Of a DNA stretch of 64,000 nucleotides, positions 25,495-35,073 are shown piece after piece. The stretch lies in assembly GCA_903822005.1 (NCBI GenBank), contig CAIJNL010000021.1, forward strand, positions 1 to 64,000, written 5' to 3'. Source of the DNA: an uncultured Nitrospiraceae bacterium. Its GTDB lineage: Bacteria > Nitrospirota > Thermodesulfovibrionia > Thermodesulfovibrionales > Dissulfurispiraceae. Positions within the stretch are counted from its first letter, which is position 1. Each line of letters starts with the position of its first letter. Under the pieces are notes generated by a model that worked only from the letters and a program-made list of their open reading frames with translations, was not told the DNA's origin and ran no database searches. The position numbers were made by a program, and so were the translations under genes.

Positions 25495-25880
25495 TGCGCA
25501 GAGGGTTATTAGGAAGACGGGAAGTCTCCTTAATCCACCAAGATCCTTGCGAAGTATGTTATTATCTGACGCATGGGATTGAAAAGGGCGAGTCATGCAG
25601 TCTACGATACGACTTATCATCCGGCTTCGATAGGGAAAGTGGTGAGAATAATCAAGAGTATAAGTGCGCGGAAGCTGTTCCGCGAGTTTCCACGGATTAA
25701 GAAGAGGTTGTGGGCAGGAGAATTGTGGAGTGATGGATATTTTGCACGAACAGTGGGAGACCATATGACTCGGCAAGTTATAGCAAAATATATAGAGCAT
25801 CATCGTGATGTTGAGCAATGACCTGCGCAGCTGTTTTGAGCTGCGCTAAAGATGCCCCATGGATTGCCACGAGGAGTTTC
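25495..25880 (+). mobile_element. IS200/IS605-family element remnant
   Basis: The element carries an internally deleted tnpA and hairpins at both sides, as expected for Y1-transposase elements that move as single strands. Left: an imperfect hairpin around 25503-25536 (TTAGGAAGAC / GTCTCCTTAA). Right: a perfect 8-bp stem GCGCAGCT 25825-25832 / AGCTGCGC 25839-25846, then a decayed stem CCCCATGG / CCACGAGG at about 25855-25874. The right end runs into the leader of the next gene. Exact ends are not determined. Confidence 0.7.
25573..25821 (+). pseudogene. IS200-type TnpA transposase with internal in-frame deletion
   Basis: 82 residues against about 140 for intact TnpA. The first 16 residues (MGLKRASHAVYDTTYH) are the normal N-terminus. 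The sequence then jumps to PASIGKVVRIIKSISARKLF, which normally follows the HUH motif. The deletion therefore removes the metal-binding HUH pair while leaving the likely catalytic Tyr (AKYIEHH) and the WSDGYFARTVGD segment. It cannot be active alone. Confidence 0.85.
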
Positions 25881-25886
25881 ACTTAA

Positions 25887-26828
25887 ATGGTATTCCCCAT
25901 AAAACATAGTGTGGAGCACACAGCACGGGTATGCGCGATTATTGTCACGTATAATCCCAATATAAATGTTCTCAATATTCTGCTGGGTATTATAAGGGAG
26001 CAAGTTTACCATGTCGTCATCATTGATAATGCCTCATCAAATGGTTTTGTTGAACGGATTGGGGTCGTGACTGCATCTTCTCTCACGATGATCTGCCTAG
26101 ATGACAACAGAGGAATAGGGTCCGCATATAACGTTGGCATAATTCAGGCAAAAGCTTTAAATTGCGCATATATTCTTTTTCTTGATCAAGACAGTATTCC
26201 GCGTCGGGATATGGTTGAAAAACTCCTGGAAGCTTATATCGATCTCACTCTACAGGGGAATCGCATATCTGCTGTTGGTCCGAACTGCCGTGATTCGAGG
26301 ACCGGCTATTTTTTCGGATTCATAAAGTTGCGATGGTTCGGATTTCTTAAGGTTCAGAGCAATAGCATAGCGATTGTACCAATTGATTTTCTAAATTCTT
26401 CCGGAACCTTATGTTCCCTCGAGTTATTTGATGTTATTGGTGTAATGGATGCTTCGCTTTTTATAGACAGAGTGGATACCGAGTTTATTTTGCGAGCACG
26501 TTCGTTTGGTTATCAACCATGGGGAGTCAAGTCGGCTATTATGGACCATTCTCTGGGTGAATTGTCAAAACGGATTTGGTTGTTCGGCTGGAAAAATATC
26601 CCTATGCACGTGCCTTTTCGATATTATTATATCTACCGTAATAGTTTACTTCTCTATAAACGACCATATGTTTCTATAAAATGGATAACCGCTGATGCTT
26701 TATGTTTATTAAAAAACTTATTTTTTTTGATAGTGGTCGGTCCCGACAGGAAGCACTATCTAGGGATGATGTTCCGAGGAATAGTTGATGGAATTAGAGG
26801 GATATCCGGGAAAATGCTTTCTCAATAA
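25887..26828 (+). CDS. Family 2 glycosyltransferase, rhamnosyltransferase-like
   Basis: 313 residues. VCAIIVTYNPNINVLN, VVIIDNASSNG, NRGIGSAYNVGI and the metal motif FLDQDSIP are the pattern of the RfbF/RfbN-type rhamnosyltransferase group; FIDRVDTEFILRARSFGY is the acceptor-side motif. The ribosome site GAGGAG (25871-25876) lies inside the IS200 right end, so the insertion may have changed its expression. Rhamnose specificity is suggested by family only, and no rml genes are present here. Confidence 0.85.
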   Translation: MVFPIKHSVEHTARVCAIIVTYNPNINVLNILLGIIREQVYHVVIIDNASSNGFVERIGVVTASSLTMICLDDNRGIGSAYNVGIIQAKALNCAYILFLDQDSIPRRDMVEKLLEAYIDLTLQGNRISAVGPNCRDSRTGYFFGFIKLRWFGFLKVQSNSIAIVPIDFLNSSGTLCSLELFDVIGVMDASLFIDRVDTEFILRARSFGYQPWGVKSAIMDHSLGELSKRIWLFGWKNIPMHVPFRYYYIYRNSLLLYKRPYVSIKWITADALCLLKNLFFLIVVGPDRKHYLGMMFRGIVDGIRGISGKMLSQ

Positions 26829-26903
26829 CCACGAATATTTTATGACGACGGATATTGCTGACTTTTATCATCGGTATGTATATAGAATTATAATCGGAGA
26901 ACC

Positions 26904-27632
26904 ATGAAAATATCTGTATGCATGACTACCTGTAATGGCATGCCTTTCATTAAAGAGCAAATTGCAAGTATTTTGTTGCAACTTGAATTAAAAGACGAAA
27001 TATTAATATCTGATGATGAGTCGCATGACGGAACATTCGAATTTTTAAGGCAACTGAACGATCCACGGATAACTTTGTTCAGGAATACATTTCATAATGT
27101 AATAAGGAATTACGAGTTTGTCATGAGCAAGGCTACTGGAGATATTATTTTTTTATCGGATCAGGATGATATTTGGCACAAAAAAAAAATTGAACAAATA
27201 TCCGACTTATTGAGAAACTATGATCTTGTTGTATCGGATTGTGAAGTGATAGATGACAATGGAGCTATTATTCATGAATCTTTTTATAAAATTATGAATT
27301 CCGGCAAAGGTTTATTAAAGAATTATATTAGAAATACTTATCTGGGCTGCTGTGTGGCTATGAACAGAAAAATTCTCGAGAAAGCAATCCCTTTTCCTCG
27401 CAATATTCCTATGCATGATATCTGGATCGGTATTATTGGAGAAATCTATGGCAAAACGTTATTTCATGATGAGAAACTCGTGAAATATCGTCGACATTGT
27501 CGCAATCTGTCCTGTGCAGGTGGGAAAAGCCATTATAGTATGCTAAGAAAAACAATGTTTCGAATTCATTTAGCAAAAAACATTGCGGTGCATTTGATAA
27601 AAAAGATAATATATCAAAACAAGAGAAAATGA
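26904..27632 (+). CDS. Family 2 glycosyltransferase
   Basis: 242 residues. GT-A motifs: ISVCMTTCNGMPFIKEQIAS (3-22), ISDDESHDGT, and SDQDDIWHKKK with the DxD-type metal site. MHDIWIGIIGE is the acceptor-side motif common in this subgroup (WbbD/WcaA-like). A 17-bp hairpin overlaps its 3' end. Specificity unknown. Confidence 0.87.
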   Translation: MKISVCMTTCNGMPFIKEQIASILLQLELKDEILISDDESHDGTFEFLRQLNDPRITLFRNTFHNVIRNYEFVMSKATGDIIFLSDQDDIWHKKKIEQISDLLRNYDLVVSDCEVIDDNGAIIHESFYKIMNSGKGLLKNYIRNTYLGCCVAMNRKILEKAIPFPRNIPMHDIWIGIIGEIYGKTLFHDEKLVKYRRHCRNLSCAGGKSHYSMLRKTMFRIHLAKNIAVHLIKKIIYQNKRK

Positions 27633-27651
27633 TCGTTTTGATATATTATCT
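27604..27651 (+). terminator. 17-bp perfect inverted repeat at the end of the GT2 gene
   Basis: Arms 27604-27620 and 27635-27651 are exact inverted complements with a 14-nt loop that contains the stop codon region (27630-27632). The stem is AT-rich and lacks a clean T-tract, so it may act as a 3' end stabiliser or weak terminator separating this gene from gmd 150 nt away. Confidence 0.55.
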
Positions 27652-27783
27652 GATAAGACTTCGATATTTGTATAAATGTCTCATTTCAGTGCTCTATTTG
27701 AACAGAATCCAGACAATGCATTCACATTATCTTAATTATTTTCTCGATACTTTCACAATAAAAGTGCCTAGGGGGGCTTAGTT

Positions 27784-28908
27784 ATGCAAAAATGCGCGCT
27801 CATTACAGGAATAACCGGACAGGATGGCGCCTATCTTGCCGATTTTCTGTTAAAAAAAGGATATGAAGTTCACGGCATCAAAAGAAGAGCGTCACTATTA
27901 AACACGGGCAGAATAGATCATCTGTATAAGGACCCGCTTGAAAATCAAACAAAATTCAGTTTACACTACGGTGATTTAACCGATTCAACGAACCTTATAA
28001 GGATAATCCAGGAAGTTCAACCGGACGAGATTTACAATCTTGCCGCTCAAAGTCATGTCAAGGTTTCATTCGAGACACCGGAATATACTGCTAACGCGGA
28101 TGCGGTCGGAACACTGAGATTGCTGGAGGCCATCAGGATATTAAATCTTACCGGCAAGTCAAAATTTTATCAGGCGTCAACAAGTGAATTGTACGGTAAA
28201 GTGGCTGAAATTCCTCAAACAGAAAAAACGCCTTTTTATCCTCGGAGTCCCTATGGCGTTGCCAAGCTTTATTCGTACTGGATCACTGTCAATTATCGTG
28301 AGGCATATAATATTTTTGCCTGTAACGGGATACTCTTCAACCATGAGTCCCCTTTGAGAGGAGAGACCTTTGTCACCAGAAAGATAACGCGGGCCATAGT
28401 CAGGATTGCTTTGGGATTGCAGAAGAAATTATACCTCGGAAACCTAAATGCGAAGCGGGATTGGGGGCATGCGGCCGATTATGTAGAAGCCATGTGGCTT
28501 ATGATGCAGAAAGATACGCCGGATGATTATGTCATTGCGACCGGCGAAACGCATTCTGTCAGGGAATTTGCGGAACTCGCGTTTGCTGAAATCGGTGCGA
28601 AAATAATATGGGAGGGTTTTGGTGTCGATGAAAAGGGCATAATTTCCTCTGTTTCTTCATCTTCCCCATACGCAAATTCTCTCCGTACAGGAGACATTGT
28701 TATTGAAGTGGACGCTAAATACTTCAGACCTACCGAAGTGGATATCTTGCTTGGAGATCCTTCAAAAGCCAAAGAAATACTGGGATGGAGCCCAAAAAGA
28801 ACACTGGATGAACTGGTCAAGGAAATGATGAACTCTGATATGGATGAAGCCAGGAGGGATCTGTTCTGCAAAAGCAATGGATTCAAGTCATTTAATTATC
28901 ACGAATGA
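27784..28908 (+). CDS. gmd: GDP-mannose 4,6-dehydratase (long type)
   Basis: 374 residues. [19 protein letters not shown] with the Gmd-specific TGQDG loop, [49 protein letters not shown], and [15 protein letters not shown]. Converts GDP-D-mannose to GDP-4-keto-6-deoxy-D-mannose using bound NADP. It matches the E. coli-type Gmd over its whole length, with an extra insert around 270-300 as in that group. The usual NHESPRRG reads SPLRG here. Feeds Fcl (GDP-L-fucose) downstream. Confidence 0.93.
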   Translation: MQKCALITGITGQDGAYLADFLLKKGYEVHGIKRRASLLNTGRIDHLYKDPLENQTKFSLHYGDLTDSTNLIRIIQEVQPDEIYNLAAQSHVKVSFETPEYTANADAVGTLRLLEAIRILNLTGKSKFYQASTSELYGKVAEIPQTEKTPFYPRSPYGVAKLYSYWITVNYREAYNIFACNGILFNHESPLRGETFVTRKITRAIVRIALGLQKKLYLGNLNAKRDWGHAADYVEAMWLMMQKDTPDDYVIATGETHSVREFAELAFAEIGAKIIWEGFGVDEKGIISSVSSSSPYANSLRTGDIVIEVDAKYFRPTEVDILLGDPSKAKEILGWSPKRTLDELVKEMMNSDMDEARRDLFCKSNGFKSFNYHE

Positions 28909-29029
28909 TTACGCAGGACATTACATCTGATTTTGGCAGGCAGGACAATGTTTATATGCGTTACATATATTTCAGTAAATGCACTGTCGAAATCGGTACG
29001 GGATCAGTAATAAGGAGAGATCTAATTTA

Positions 29030-30046
29030 ATGCATCCCCGAGCACTTATTACCGGCTTGGCTGGTCAGGACGGATCCTATCTCGCGGAACTCCTGCTGGA
29101 TAAGGGATATGAAGTGCATGGTATAGTGCGCAGAACTTCTATAGAGGATACGGAACACAAGTTGAAGAATTTGCATGCGATACTCGATAAAATACACATG
29201 CACGTTGCCTCTCTTGACAATGTTCTGTCCCTGGTGAGGATAATCAGAAATATTTCGCCTGATGAGTGCTATCATCTCGCTGCTTCGAGTTTCGTGAGTT
29301 ATTCCTTTGAAGATGAAATTTCTATCCTCGGCAATAATGTCAACAGCACTCATTATCTGCTTGCAGCCCTTAGAGAATTTGCTCCATCGTGTAAATTTTA
29401 TTTCTCGGGCAGCAGTGAAATGTTCGGCAATGCGATCAATTCTCCCCAGGATGAGAATACCCCTTTTAATCCACGGTCGATCTACGGGATATCAAAAGTG
29501 GCCGGATTTCAGCTTGTAAAAAATTATCGTCAGCAGTACGGCTTTTTTGCCTGCTCCGGAATTCTATATAATCACGAATCGCAGCGCAGGGGATATGAGT
29601 TTGTTACCAGGAAGATAGTCTCATCGGCTGTAAGAATCAAGTTCGGCCTTCAGGAAGCCGTGGAGTTGGGAAATCTGGAAGCCAGACGCGACTGGGGTTA
29701 TGCCCCTGATTATGTTAATGCAATGTGGCTTATGATGCATGCGGATTCTCCTGATGACTATGTTATTGCCAGCGGTGAAACGCATAGTGTAAAGGAATTT
29801 GCTGAGGCGGCCTTTGCGCATCTCGATCTTGATTTTAATAAATATGCAAAAATTAATTTAGATCTTTTCAGACCCACGGAGAACATAGTTTTGCGTGGAA
29901 ATCCATCAAAGGCAATGAGCATGCTAAAATGGAAACCTACTAAATCATTTGACGATATAATCAAAGAGATGGTTGAAGGCGAAATAAAGCTTTATGAACC
30001 AGGCCGGAAAACTTCGGATTTATTAACTCCGGGTGATTCTAAATAA
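29030..30046 (+). CDS. GDP-mannose 4,6-dehydratase-like enzyme (short type)
   Basis: 338 residues from ATG 29030, chosen for AAGGAGAG at 29012-29019; an ATG at 28979 adds an unrelated 17 residues. [66 protein letters not shown]. It belongs to the Gmd family but is shorter and clearly distinct from the gene just upstream, closer to the Pseudomonas/archaeal short Gmd form. It may feed a second GDP-deoxysugar such as GDP-rhamnose or perosamine, or have another nucleotide-sugar substrate. Confidence 0.87.
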   Translation: MHPRALITGLAGQDGSYLAELLLDKGYEVHGIVRRTSIEDTEHKLKNLHAILDKIHMHVASLDNVLSLVRIIRNISPDECYHLAASSFVSYSFEDEISILGNNVNSTHYLLAALREFAPSCKFYFSGSSEMFGNAINSPQDENTPFNPRSIYGISKVAGFQLVKNYRQQYGFFACSGILYNHESQRRGYEFVTRKIVSSAVRIKFGLQEAVELGNLEARRDWGYAPDYVNAMWLMMHADSPDDYVIASGETHSVKEFAEAAFAHLDLDFNKYAKINLDLFRPTENIVLRGNPSKAMSMLKWKPTKSFDDIIKEMVEGEIKLYEPGRKTSDLLTPGDSK

Positions 30047-30053
30047 ACACGTT

Positions 30054-31013
30054 ATGAAAGACTTCGATATTATTAATATAAAAATATTTATAGCTGGTCA
30101 CAAAGGACTGGCAGGCAGCGCAATTCATCGATCTTTACTGGCAAAAGGCTATGCCAATATCCTTGTCAGGAACCGTTCAGAACTTGATTTATTGGACCAC
30201 AAGGCTGTTAATGAGTTTTTTATCAACGAAAGACCGGATTGGGTATTCCTTGCAGCAGCCAAAGTCGGAGGGATTTACGCCAATACCACTTATCCTGCTG
30301 ATTTCCTTCTTGAGAATCTAAAGGTTCAGAATAACGTTATCGAGTCCTCGTGGCGGCACGGAGTTAATAAACTCCTTTTTCTGGGCTCTAGCTGCATTTA
30401 TCCCAAAATGGCTCATCAGCCCATCAAAGAGGAGTATTTGCTCACTTCTTCTCTCGAACCTACAAATGAGGCCTACGCTATTGCCAAAATTGCAGGGATT
30501 AAGCTTTGCAATGCTTTAAACAGGCAATATGGCACTGATTTCATTTCGGTTATGCCGACTAATCTTTATGGACTTAATGACAACTATCACCCTGAGGATG
30601 CCCATGTCTTGCCAATGCTGCTAAGGAGGTTTCATGATGCGGTGGTGACTAACGCGCCTTCCGTTACCGTATGGGGTACCGGAAATCCGAGAAGAGAACT
30701 TCTGTTTTCCGACGATCTGGCGGATGCTTGCGTTTATCTGGTCGAGAATTATTCAGCCTCAGATATTGGCGAGATAGTCAATATCGGGACCGGCGAAGAC
30801 TGCACTATCGCGGAACTGGCGGAATTGATAAGAAACGTGGTTGGTTTTAAAGGGTCTATAGAGTTTGACCTCTCCAAACCTGATGGCACTCCCCGAAAGT
30901 TGCTTGATGTTTCGCGAATTCATTCGCTTGGTTGGCGCCATCAAACCTCACTAAAGAAGGGGCTGGAAATAGTTTATCAGGACTTTATAAGGAATGCCGA
31001 GTTGAGAAAGTAA
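30054..31013 (+). CDS. fcl: GDP-L-fucose synthase
   Basis: 319 residues from ATG 30054; a GTG at 30033, overlapping the preceding stop, is the alternative and neither start has a clear ribosome site. [14 protein letters not shown] is the Fcl cofactor motif; [23 protein letters not shown], the catalytic [32 protein letters not shown] and [19 protein letters not shown] are diagnostic. Catalyses 3,5-epimerisation and 4-reduction of GDP-4-keto-6-deoxymannose to GDP-L-fucose. Pairs with gmd at 27784. Confidence 0.93.
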   Translation: MKDFDIINIKIFIAGHKGLAGSAIHRSLLAKGYANILVRNRSELDLLDHKAVNEFFINERPDWVFLAAAKVGGIYANTTYPADFLLENLKVQNNVIESSWRHGVNKLLFLGSSCIYPKMAHQPIKEEYLLTSSLEPTNEAYAIAKIAGIKLCNALNRQYGTDFISVMPTNLYGLNDNYHPEDAHVLPMLLRRFHDAVVTNAPSVTVWGTGNPRRELLFSDDLADACVYLVENYSASDIGEIVNIGTGEDCTIAELAELIRNVVGFKGSIEFDLSKPDGTPRKLLDVSRIHSLGWRHQTSLKKGLEIVYQDFIRNAELRK

Positions 31014-31032
31014 ATAAGAAGATGGAGGATAG

Positions 31033-31980
31033 ATGAAGTCACTTCAGGCAAAGCGCATTCTAGTTACTGGAGGAGCGGGGTTTCTTGGCTCACATTTATG
31101 CGAGCGATTACTACAGCAGGGGAATGAGGTGCTGTGTGTAGATAACTTTTACACGGGCAGACGCTCAAACGTCGCCCATCTCATAGAAAATCCGCTTTTT
31201 GAAGTAATGCGCCATGATATTACATTTCCTCTTTTCGTGGAAGTTGATGAGATTTATAACCTCGCCTGTCCCGCATCGCCCATACACTATCAGTTTGATC
31301 CGGTACAGACGACTAAGACATCTGTGCATGGCAGCATTAACATGCTTGGTCTTGCAAAAAGAGTCAGGGCCAAAATTCTTCAGGCATCGACCAGCGAAGT
31401 ATACGGAGACCCTTTGGTACATCCCCAGACTGAGGCTTACTGGGGAAATGTAAATCCCGTGGGGTTCAGATCGTGTTATGATGAAGGCAAGCGTTGTGCA
31501 GAGACCCTTTTTTTTGATTACAATCGGCAACATGCTCTGCGGATAAAAGTTGCCCGTATATTTAATACATATGGTCCTCGCATGCATCCTAATGACGGTC
31601 GAGTCGTCAGCAATTTTATAGTTCAGGCATTAAAAGGAGATGATATTACTATATACGGGGACGGCAGCCAGACGAGAAGTTTCTGCTATGTCGACGATTT
31701 AATTGAGGGTCTGGTCAGGCTTATGGACAGTCCTGAAGACTTCACCGGTCCCATCAACCTTGGAAATCCTGTCGAGTTTACGATTCTGACCCTTGCTGAA
31801 AGAGTTATCAAACTGACCGGATCCCAATCAAGGATATCTTTTAAACCTTTGCCTTCGGATGACCCGACGCAGCGGCAACCCGATATATCATTAGCGCGCG
31901 CCATTCTGGAATGGCAACCGTTCATACAGCTTGAGGAAGGTCTTGAAAAAACGATCGCATATTTTTCCAGGCTTGTATAA
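31033..31980 (+). CDS. uxs: UDP-glucuronate decarboxylase (UDP-xylose synthase)
   Basis: 315 residues with GGAGGAT before the [43 protein letters not shown], the characteristic CYDEGKR active site, [21 protein letters not shown] and [19 protein letters not shown] are all UXS hallmarks. Makes UDP-xylose from UDP-glucuronate. A UDP-glucose dehydrogenase is not in the window. UDP-xylose would be a donor for one of the nearby GT2 enzymes. Confidence 0.93.
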   Translation: MKSLQAKRILVTGGAGFLGSHLCERLLQQGNEVLCVDNFYTGRRSNVAHLIENPLFEVMRHDITFPLFVEVDEIYNLACPASPIHYQFDPVQTTKTSVHGSINMLGLAKRVRAKILQASTSEVYGDPLVHPQTEAYWGNVNPVGFRSCYDEGKRCAETLFFDYNRQHALRIKVARIFNTYGPRMHPNDGRVVSNFIVQALKGDDITIYGDGSQTRSFCYVDDLIEGLVRLMDSPEDFTGPINLGNPVEFTILTLAERVIKLTGSQSRISFKPLPSDDPTQRQPDISLARAILEWQPFIQLEEGLEKTIAYFSRLV

Positions 31981-32046
31981 AAGAGTTTTATTGGCAGGCT
32001 GACATAGTCTGCATGAGATTTATCGACAAATCATACCGTCATAATA

Positions 32047-32832
32047 ATGGAATTAATATCCCCGGAAATGAAAGTACTTGCTGATAAGCGAAATGATCAT
32101 CCGCTGATCACTGTCTCAGTAGTAAGTCACTTGCAAGGGAATCTCCTGCTTCATCTGCTTGATGATTTTCAGCAGTATTGCGCTGATTTAATAGAAGTTA
32201 TAATTACAATTAATATATGGGAGAGTTTCGACCTTGACGTTTCTAAATATAATTATCCCATTCAAATAATTCGCAACGAAAACCAAAAAGGGTTTGCCTC
32301 CAACCACAATTCCGCATTCGAAAGACATAATGGGCATTTCTTTTGTGTCATTAATCCGGACGTTAGGTTAGTCGGCAATCCTTTTCCAGTTTTGATCCGT
32401 TGTTTTGATGACCCCTCCTTAGGGAGCGTAGCCCCACAGGTATTCAATCCTTCCGGCAGCCAGGAAAATAGTGCGCGGAGATTTCCAACCGTTTTTAAAC
32501 TTATACGCAAGGCCATAGGTTTAGATAAACCGGATTACAGTATCGCATCTGAAAACCTTTTTGTAGACTGGATCGCAGGGCTGTTCATGTTTTTCCGTGG
32601 TGATGTTTTCATCAAAATAAAAGGGTTCGATGAACGATATTTCCTTTATTATGAAGATGTTGATATATGCTGGAGACTATGGAAGGCCGGGTATAAAGTT
32701 ATGCTAAGCCCTGCAATATCAATTATTCACGACGCAAAGCTACAAAGTCATTCGAATCTGAAATATCTAAAATGGCACATATCCAGTTTAATAATTTATT
32801 TGACATCAACAGGTCTATTACGCCGAAGGTAA
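32047..32832 (+). CDS. Family 2 glycosyltransferase (WbbL-like)
   Basis: 261 residues. VSVVSHLQGNLLLHLL, RNENQKGFASNHNSAF, the metal motif NPDVRL, PQVFNPSGSQENSARRFPT and FFRGDVFIKIKGFDERYFLYYEDVDICWR form the pattern of WbbL-type rhamnosyl/xylosyl transferases. Its place directly after the UDP-xylose synthase makes xylose a possible donor sugar. Specificity is inferred. Confidence 0.86.
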   Translation: MELISPEMKVLADKRNDHPLITVSVVSHLQGNLLLHLLDDFQQYCADLIEVIITINIWESFDLDVSKYNYPIQIIRNENQKGFASNHNSAFERHNGHFFCVINPDVRLVGNPFPVLIRCFDDPSLGSVAPQVFNPSGSQENSARRFPTVFKLIRKAIGLDKPDYSIASENLFVDWIAGLFMFFRGDVFIKIKGFDERYFLYYEDVDICWRLWKAGYKVMLSPAISIIHDAKLQSHSNLKYLKWHISSLIIYLTSTGLLRRR

Positions 32833-32839
32833 AAACAGG

Positions 32840-34210
32840 TTGAAATCCCCATATTCTAAAATAAAAGATATCATCTCCGAACAGACTCAAACACCCTTGA
32901 GAATGCGTCTTTTTTCGTCGGCATACTGGAATCTGGTTGCCGCAGTAATTTTACGCATTTTTTCTATGCTTTGCACTCTTATCGCGGCATGGATGTTGGG
33001 CAAAAATATTTTCGGCGAGTATGCCGTGATATACAGCACCATGCTCATGTTTACAGTTCTTGCAGGCTTCGGGCTTGGAACGACAGCATTAAGACAAGTG
33101 GCTGCTTCCCTCTCCGAAGGTTTATCCCGTGCGGAAAATATTGCAGGCAGGCTCATGTGTCTTGCAATTATTACAAGCATTTTTACTGCCGTTTTGTGTT
33201 TCATTTTTTCACCTTTTATAGCGGTACTTCTCGGGGCGCCTCATTTGGTCGACGTGATCCGGATAGTATCTCTGATATCAGCCTTAAATGGAATTTTCAG
33301 TGTTCAAAATGGCATATTGGCGGGAATGGGATATTTTAAATGGCTGGCAATCTGTAATGGACTGCTGGGCCTTATCTCTGCTGCCTTTCTGGGTTTGGGC
33401 ATATTCTTGAACGGTCTTGAAGGGGGGATCTGTGCCATAGCTGTTAGCCATATTTCCATTGTTATTATTAACCAGCTATATATGGCCAGTATCGGACTTC
33501 ATCTGCTTAAAGGCTTATACTGGAATGGGCTTTGGGATAACTGTCGGGAATTGCTGCTTTTTTCCGTGCCTGCCTTCCTATCCGGATTGATGGTTTTCCC
33601 GCTTGCATGGCTTTGCAATGTCATACTGGTTAATCAGGAATCCGGATATGGCGAAGCAGCCCTTTTTTATGCTGCGAATCAGTGGAAACTTCCTATTATC
33701 TTTATACCTGCAGCTCTTATCGGAGCATTTATGCCAGTCTTGTCCGAGCTTTTTACGCAGAATGAAACAAATCGTTTTCGCAAGCTTTATTTTTCTACTA
33801 TTCGCCTGGGCATTATTGTCGCTATCTTGACAGCGTCAATAATAATAATGTTTTCGGGAATACTGATGAGTATATATGGGACTGGTTTTGAAGCCGGTCA
33901 AACAGTTGTTATACTCGTGGCAATCACCGGCATCATAGAGTCATATACTACGATAGCTGGGCAGGTTATTATTAGCGCAGGTGCTGTCTGGCCCTACATG
34001 TATCGCTGTCTGTTAAGCGTCATAGTTATTGTCTTCATGGCGGTCCTGCTGATTCCAAATTATATGGCCGTCGGTCTTGCCCTGGCATACTTCTCCGGAC
34101 AAGTGGTTCTCGCTGCAAGCTTTGCCGTGTATTGGACTAAAATAGTGCATTCAATGGAGCTTCCACGAGACTATTTGTTGAAAAAACCTGTCGCGAATGA
34201 AATTTTATGA
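32840..34210 (+). CDS. wzx: Wzx-type polysaccharide flippase (MOP superfamily)
   Basis: 456 residues starting at TTG 32840 after ACAGG; ATG 32903 is a possible later start that keeps all membrane segments. There are 12 or more hydrophobic segments, beginning FSSAYWNLVAAVILRIFSMLCTLIAAWMLG, with FGEYAVIYSTMLMFTVLAGFGLGTTALRQVA as in Wzx/PST proteins. Flips undecaprenyl-linked repeat units to the periplasm. Its presence together with Wzm/Wzt means the locus carries genes of two export routes. Confidence 0.88.
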   Translation: MKSPYSKIKDIISEQTQTPLRMRLFSSAYWNLVAAVILRIFSMLCTLIAAWMLGKNIFGEYAVIYSTMLMFTVLAGFGLGTTALRQVAASLSEGLSRAENIAGRLMCLAIITSIFTAVLCFIFSPFIAVLLGAPHLVDVIRIVSLISALNGIFSVQNGILAGMGYFKWLAICNGLLGLISAAFLGLGIFLNGLEGGICAIAVSHISIVIINQLYMASIGLHLLKGLYWNGLWDNCRELLLFSVPAFLSGLMVFPLAWLCNVILVNQESGYGEAALFYAANQWKLPIIFIPAALIGAFMPVLSELFTQNETNRFRKLYFSTIRLGIIVAILTASIIIMFSGILMSIYGTGFEAGQTVVILVAITGIIESYTTIAGQVIISAGAVWPYMYRCLLSVIVIVFMAVLLIPNYMAVGLALAYFSGQVVLAASFAVYWTKIVHSMELPRDYLLKKPVANEIL

Positions 34211-34263
34211 ATTAATCCTGACAAACTCATTTGCAGGTTTTAAAATATTCGGGAGACACGATA

Positions 34264-34830
34264 ATGACCATCACGGAAAAAGAAGATTATTTTGTAAGCC
34301 TTAGAAAACGACGATTCTCGGGTCTGTTATACAGGAAATGGTGGCTATATCCACGACTGGCAAGTTATTTGAAAGGCCGTGTATTAGATATAGGCTGCGG
34401 AATCGGCGATTTTTTACAATTCCGCCCGAATACGGTGGGGGTGGACGTTAATGTTAACTCAATATTGTGGTGCCAAAGCCATAATTTAGATGCTCGGATC
34501 ATGGAACCGGACATCCTGCCTTTCGATGATTCCGGTTTCGATGCAGCAATCCTGGATAATGTATTGGAACACATTATTGATCCAGAACCACTTATGCTCG
34601 AAATTTGTCGTGTACTGCGTACAAATGCTACTATTATCATTGGAGTGCCGGGACAGTGCGGCTTTTCCGCTCGTGAAGAGCATATCACTTATTATGCCGA
34701 ACAAGATGTCGTGAAACTCTTAAGCAAAGCGGGATTTAGTTGTCGCACAATATTCCATATGCCTATTCGATCAGCTTTTTTGGAGAAAAGACTAACTCAA
34801 TACTGTGTCTACGGGGTTTTCGACCGTTAA
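34264..34830 (+). CDS. SAM-dependent methyltransferase
   Basis: 188 residues from ATG 34264 with CGGGAGA upstream; a TTG at 34231 is a weaker alternative. VLDIGCGIGDFLQF is SAM motif I, GVDVNVNSILW motif II, DAAILDNVLEHIIDP and EICRVLRTNATIIIGVPG the later motifs of Methyltransf_11. Possibly modifies a sugar or the lipid-linked repeat unit. It is shorter than most relatives but complete in its core. Confidence 0.82.
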   Translation: MTITEKEDYFVSLRKRRFSGLLYRKWWLYPRLASYLKGRVLDIGCGIGDFLQFRPNTVGVDVNVNSILWCQSHNLDARIMEPDILPFDDSGFDAAILDNVLEHIIDPEPLMLEICRVLRTNATIIIGVPGQCGFSAREEHITYYAEQDVVKLLSKAGFSCRTIFHMPIRSAFLEKRLTQYCVYGVFDR

Positions 34831-35010
34831 ACACCTTTGGCAAAATAATACCCTTAACATTGGAAATATCGGGTTACATGAACCAAGTTTACTCCGGAAG
34901 TGCATATATAAAATAGAAATGACGCGCTAAGTCGGTTGGAAAAATGCATGAAACAGTCCTCGGAAATTTTCATGATTTGATATGATGGAATAAGTTAAAA
35001 AAGGAATATT

Positions 35011-35073
35011 ATGCAAAAAATCGGCCTGCAATGGACGTCCCGGATCCCATCTGCTGCCTATGAAAAAGTATAA
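35011..35073 (+). CDS. Possible 20-codon leader peptide overlapping the next gene's start
   Basis: ATG 35011 follows AAGGA (35001-35005, 5-nt spacing) and encodes MQKIGLQWTSRIPSAAYEKV, ending at TAA 35071-35073. That is 14 nt past the start of the glycosyltransferase at 35060, which has no ribosome site of its own. The arrangement suggests translational coupling. It could also be the relic of a deleted gene. Confidence 0.4.
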   Translation: MQKIGLQWTSRIPSAAYEKV

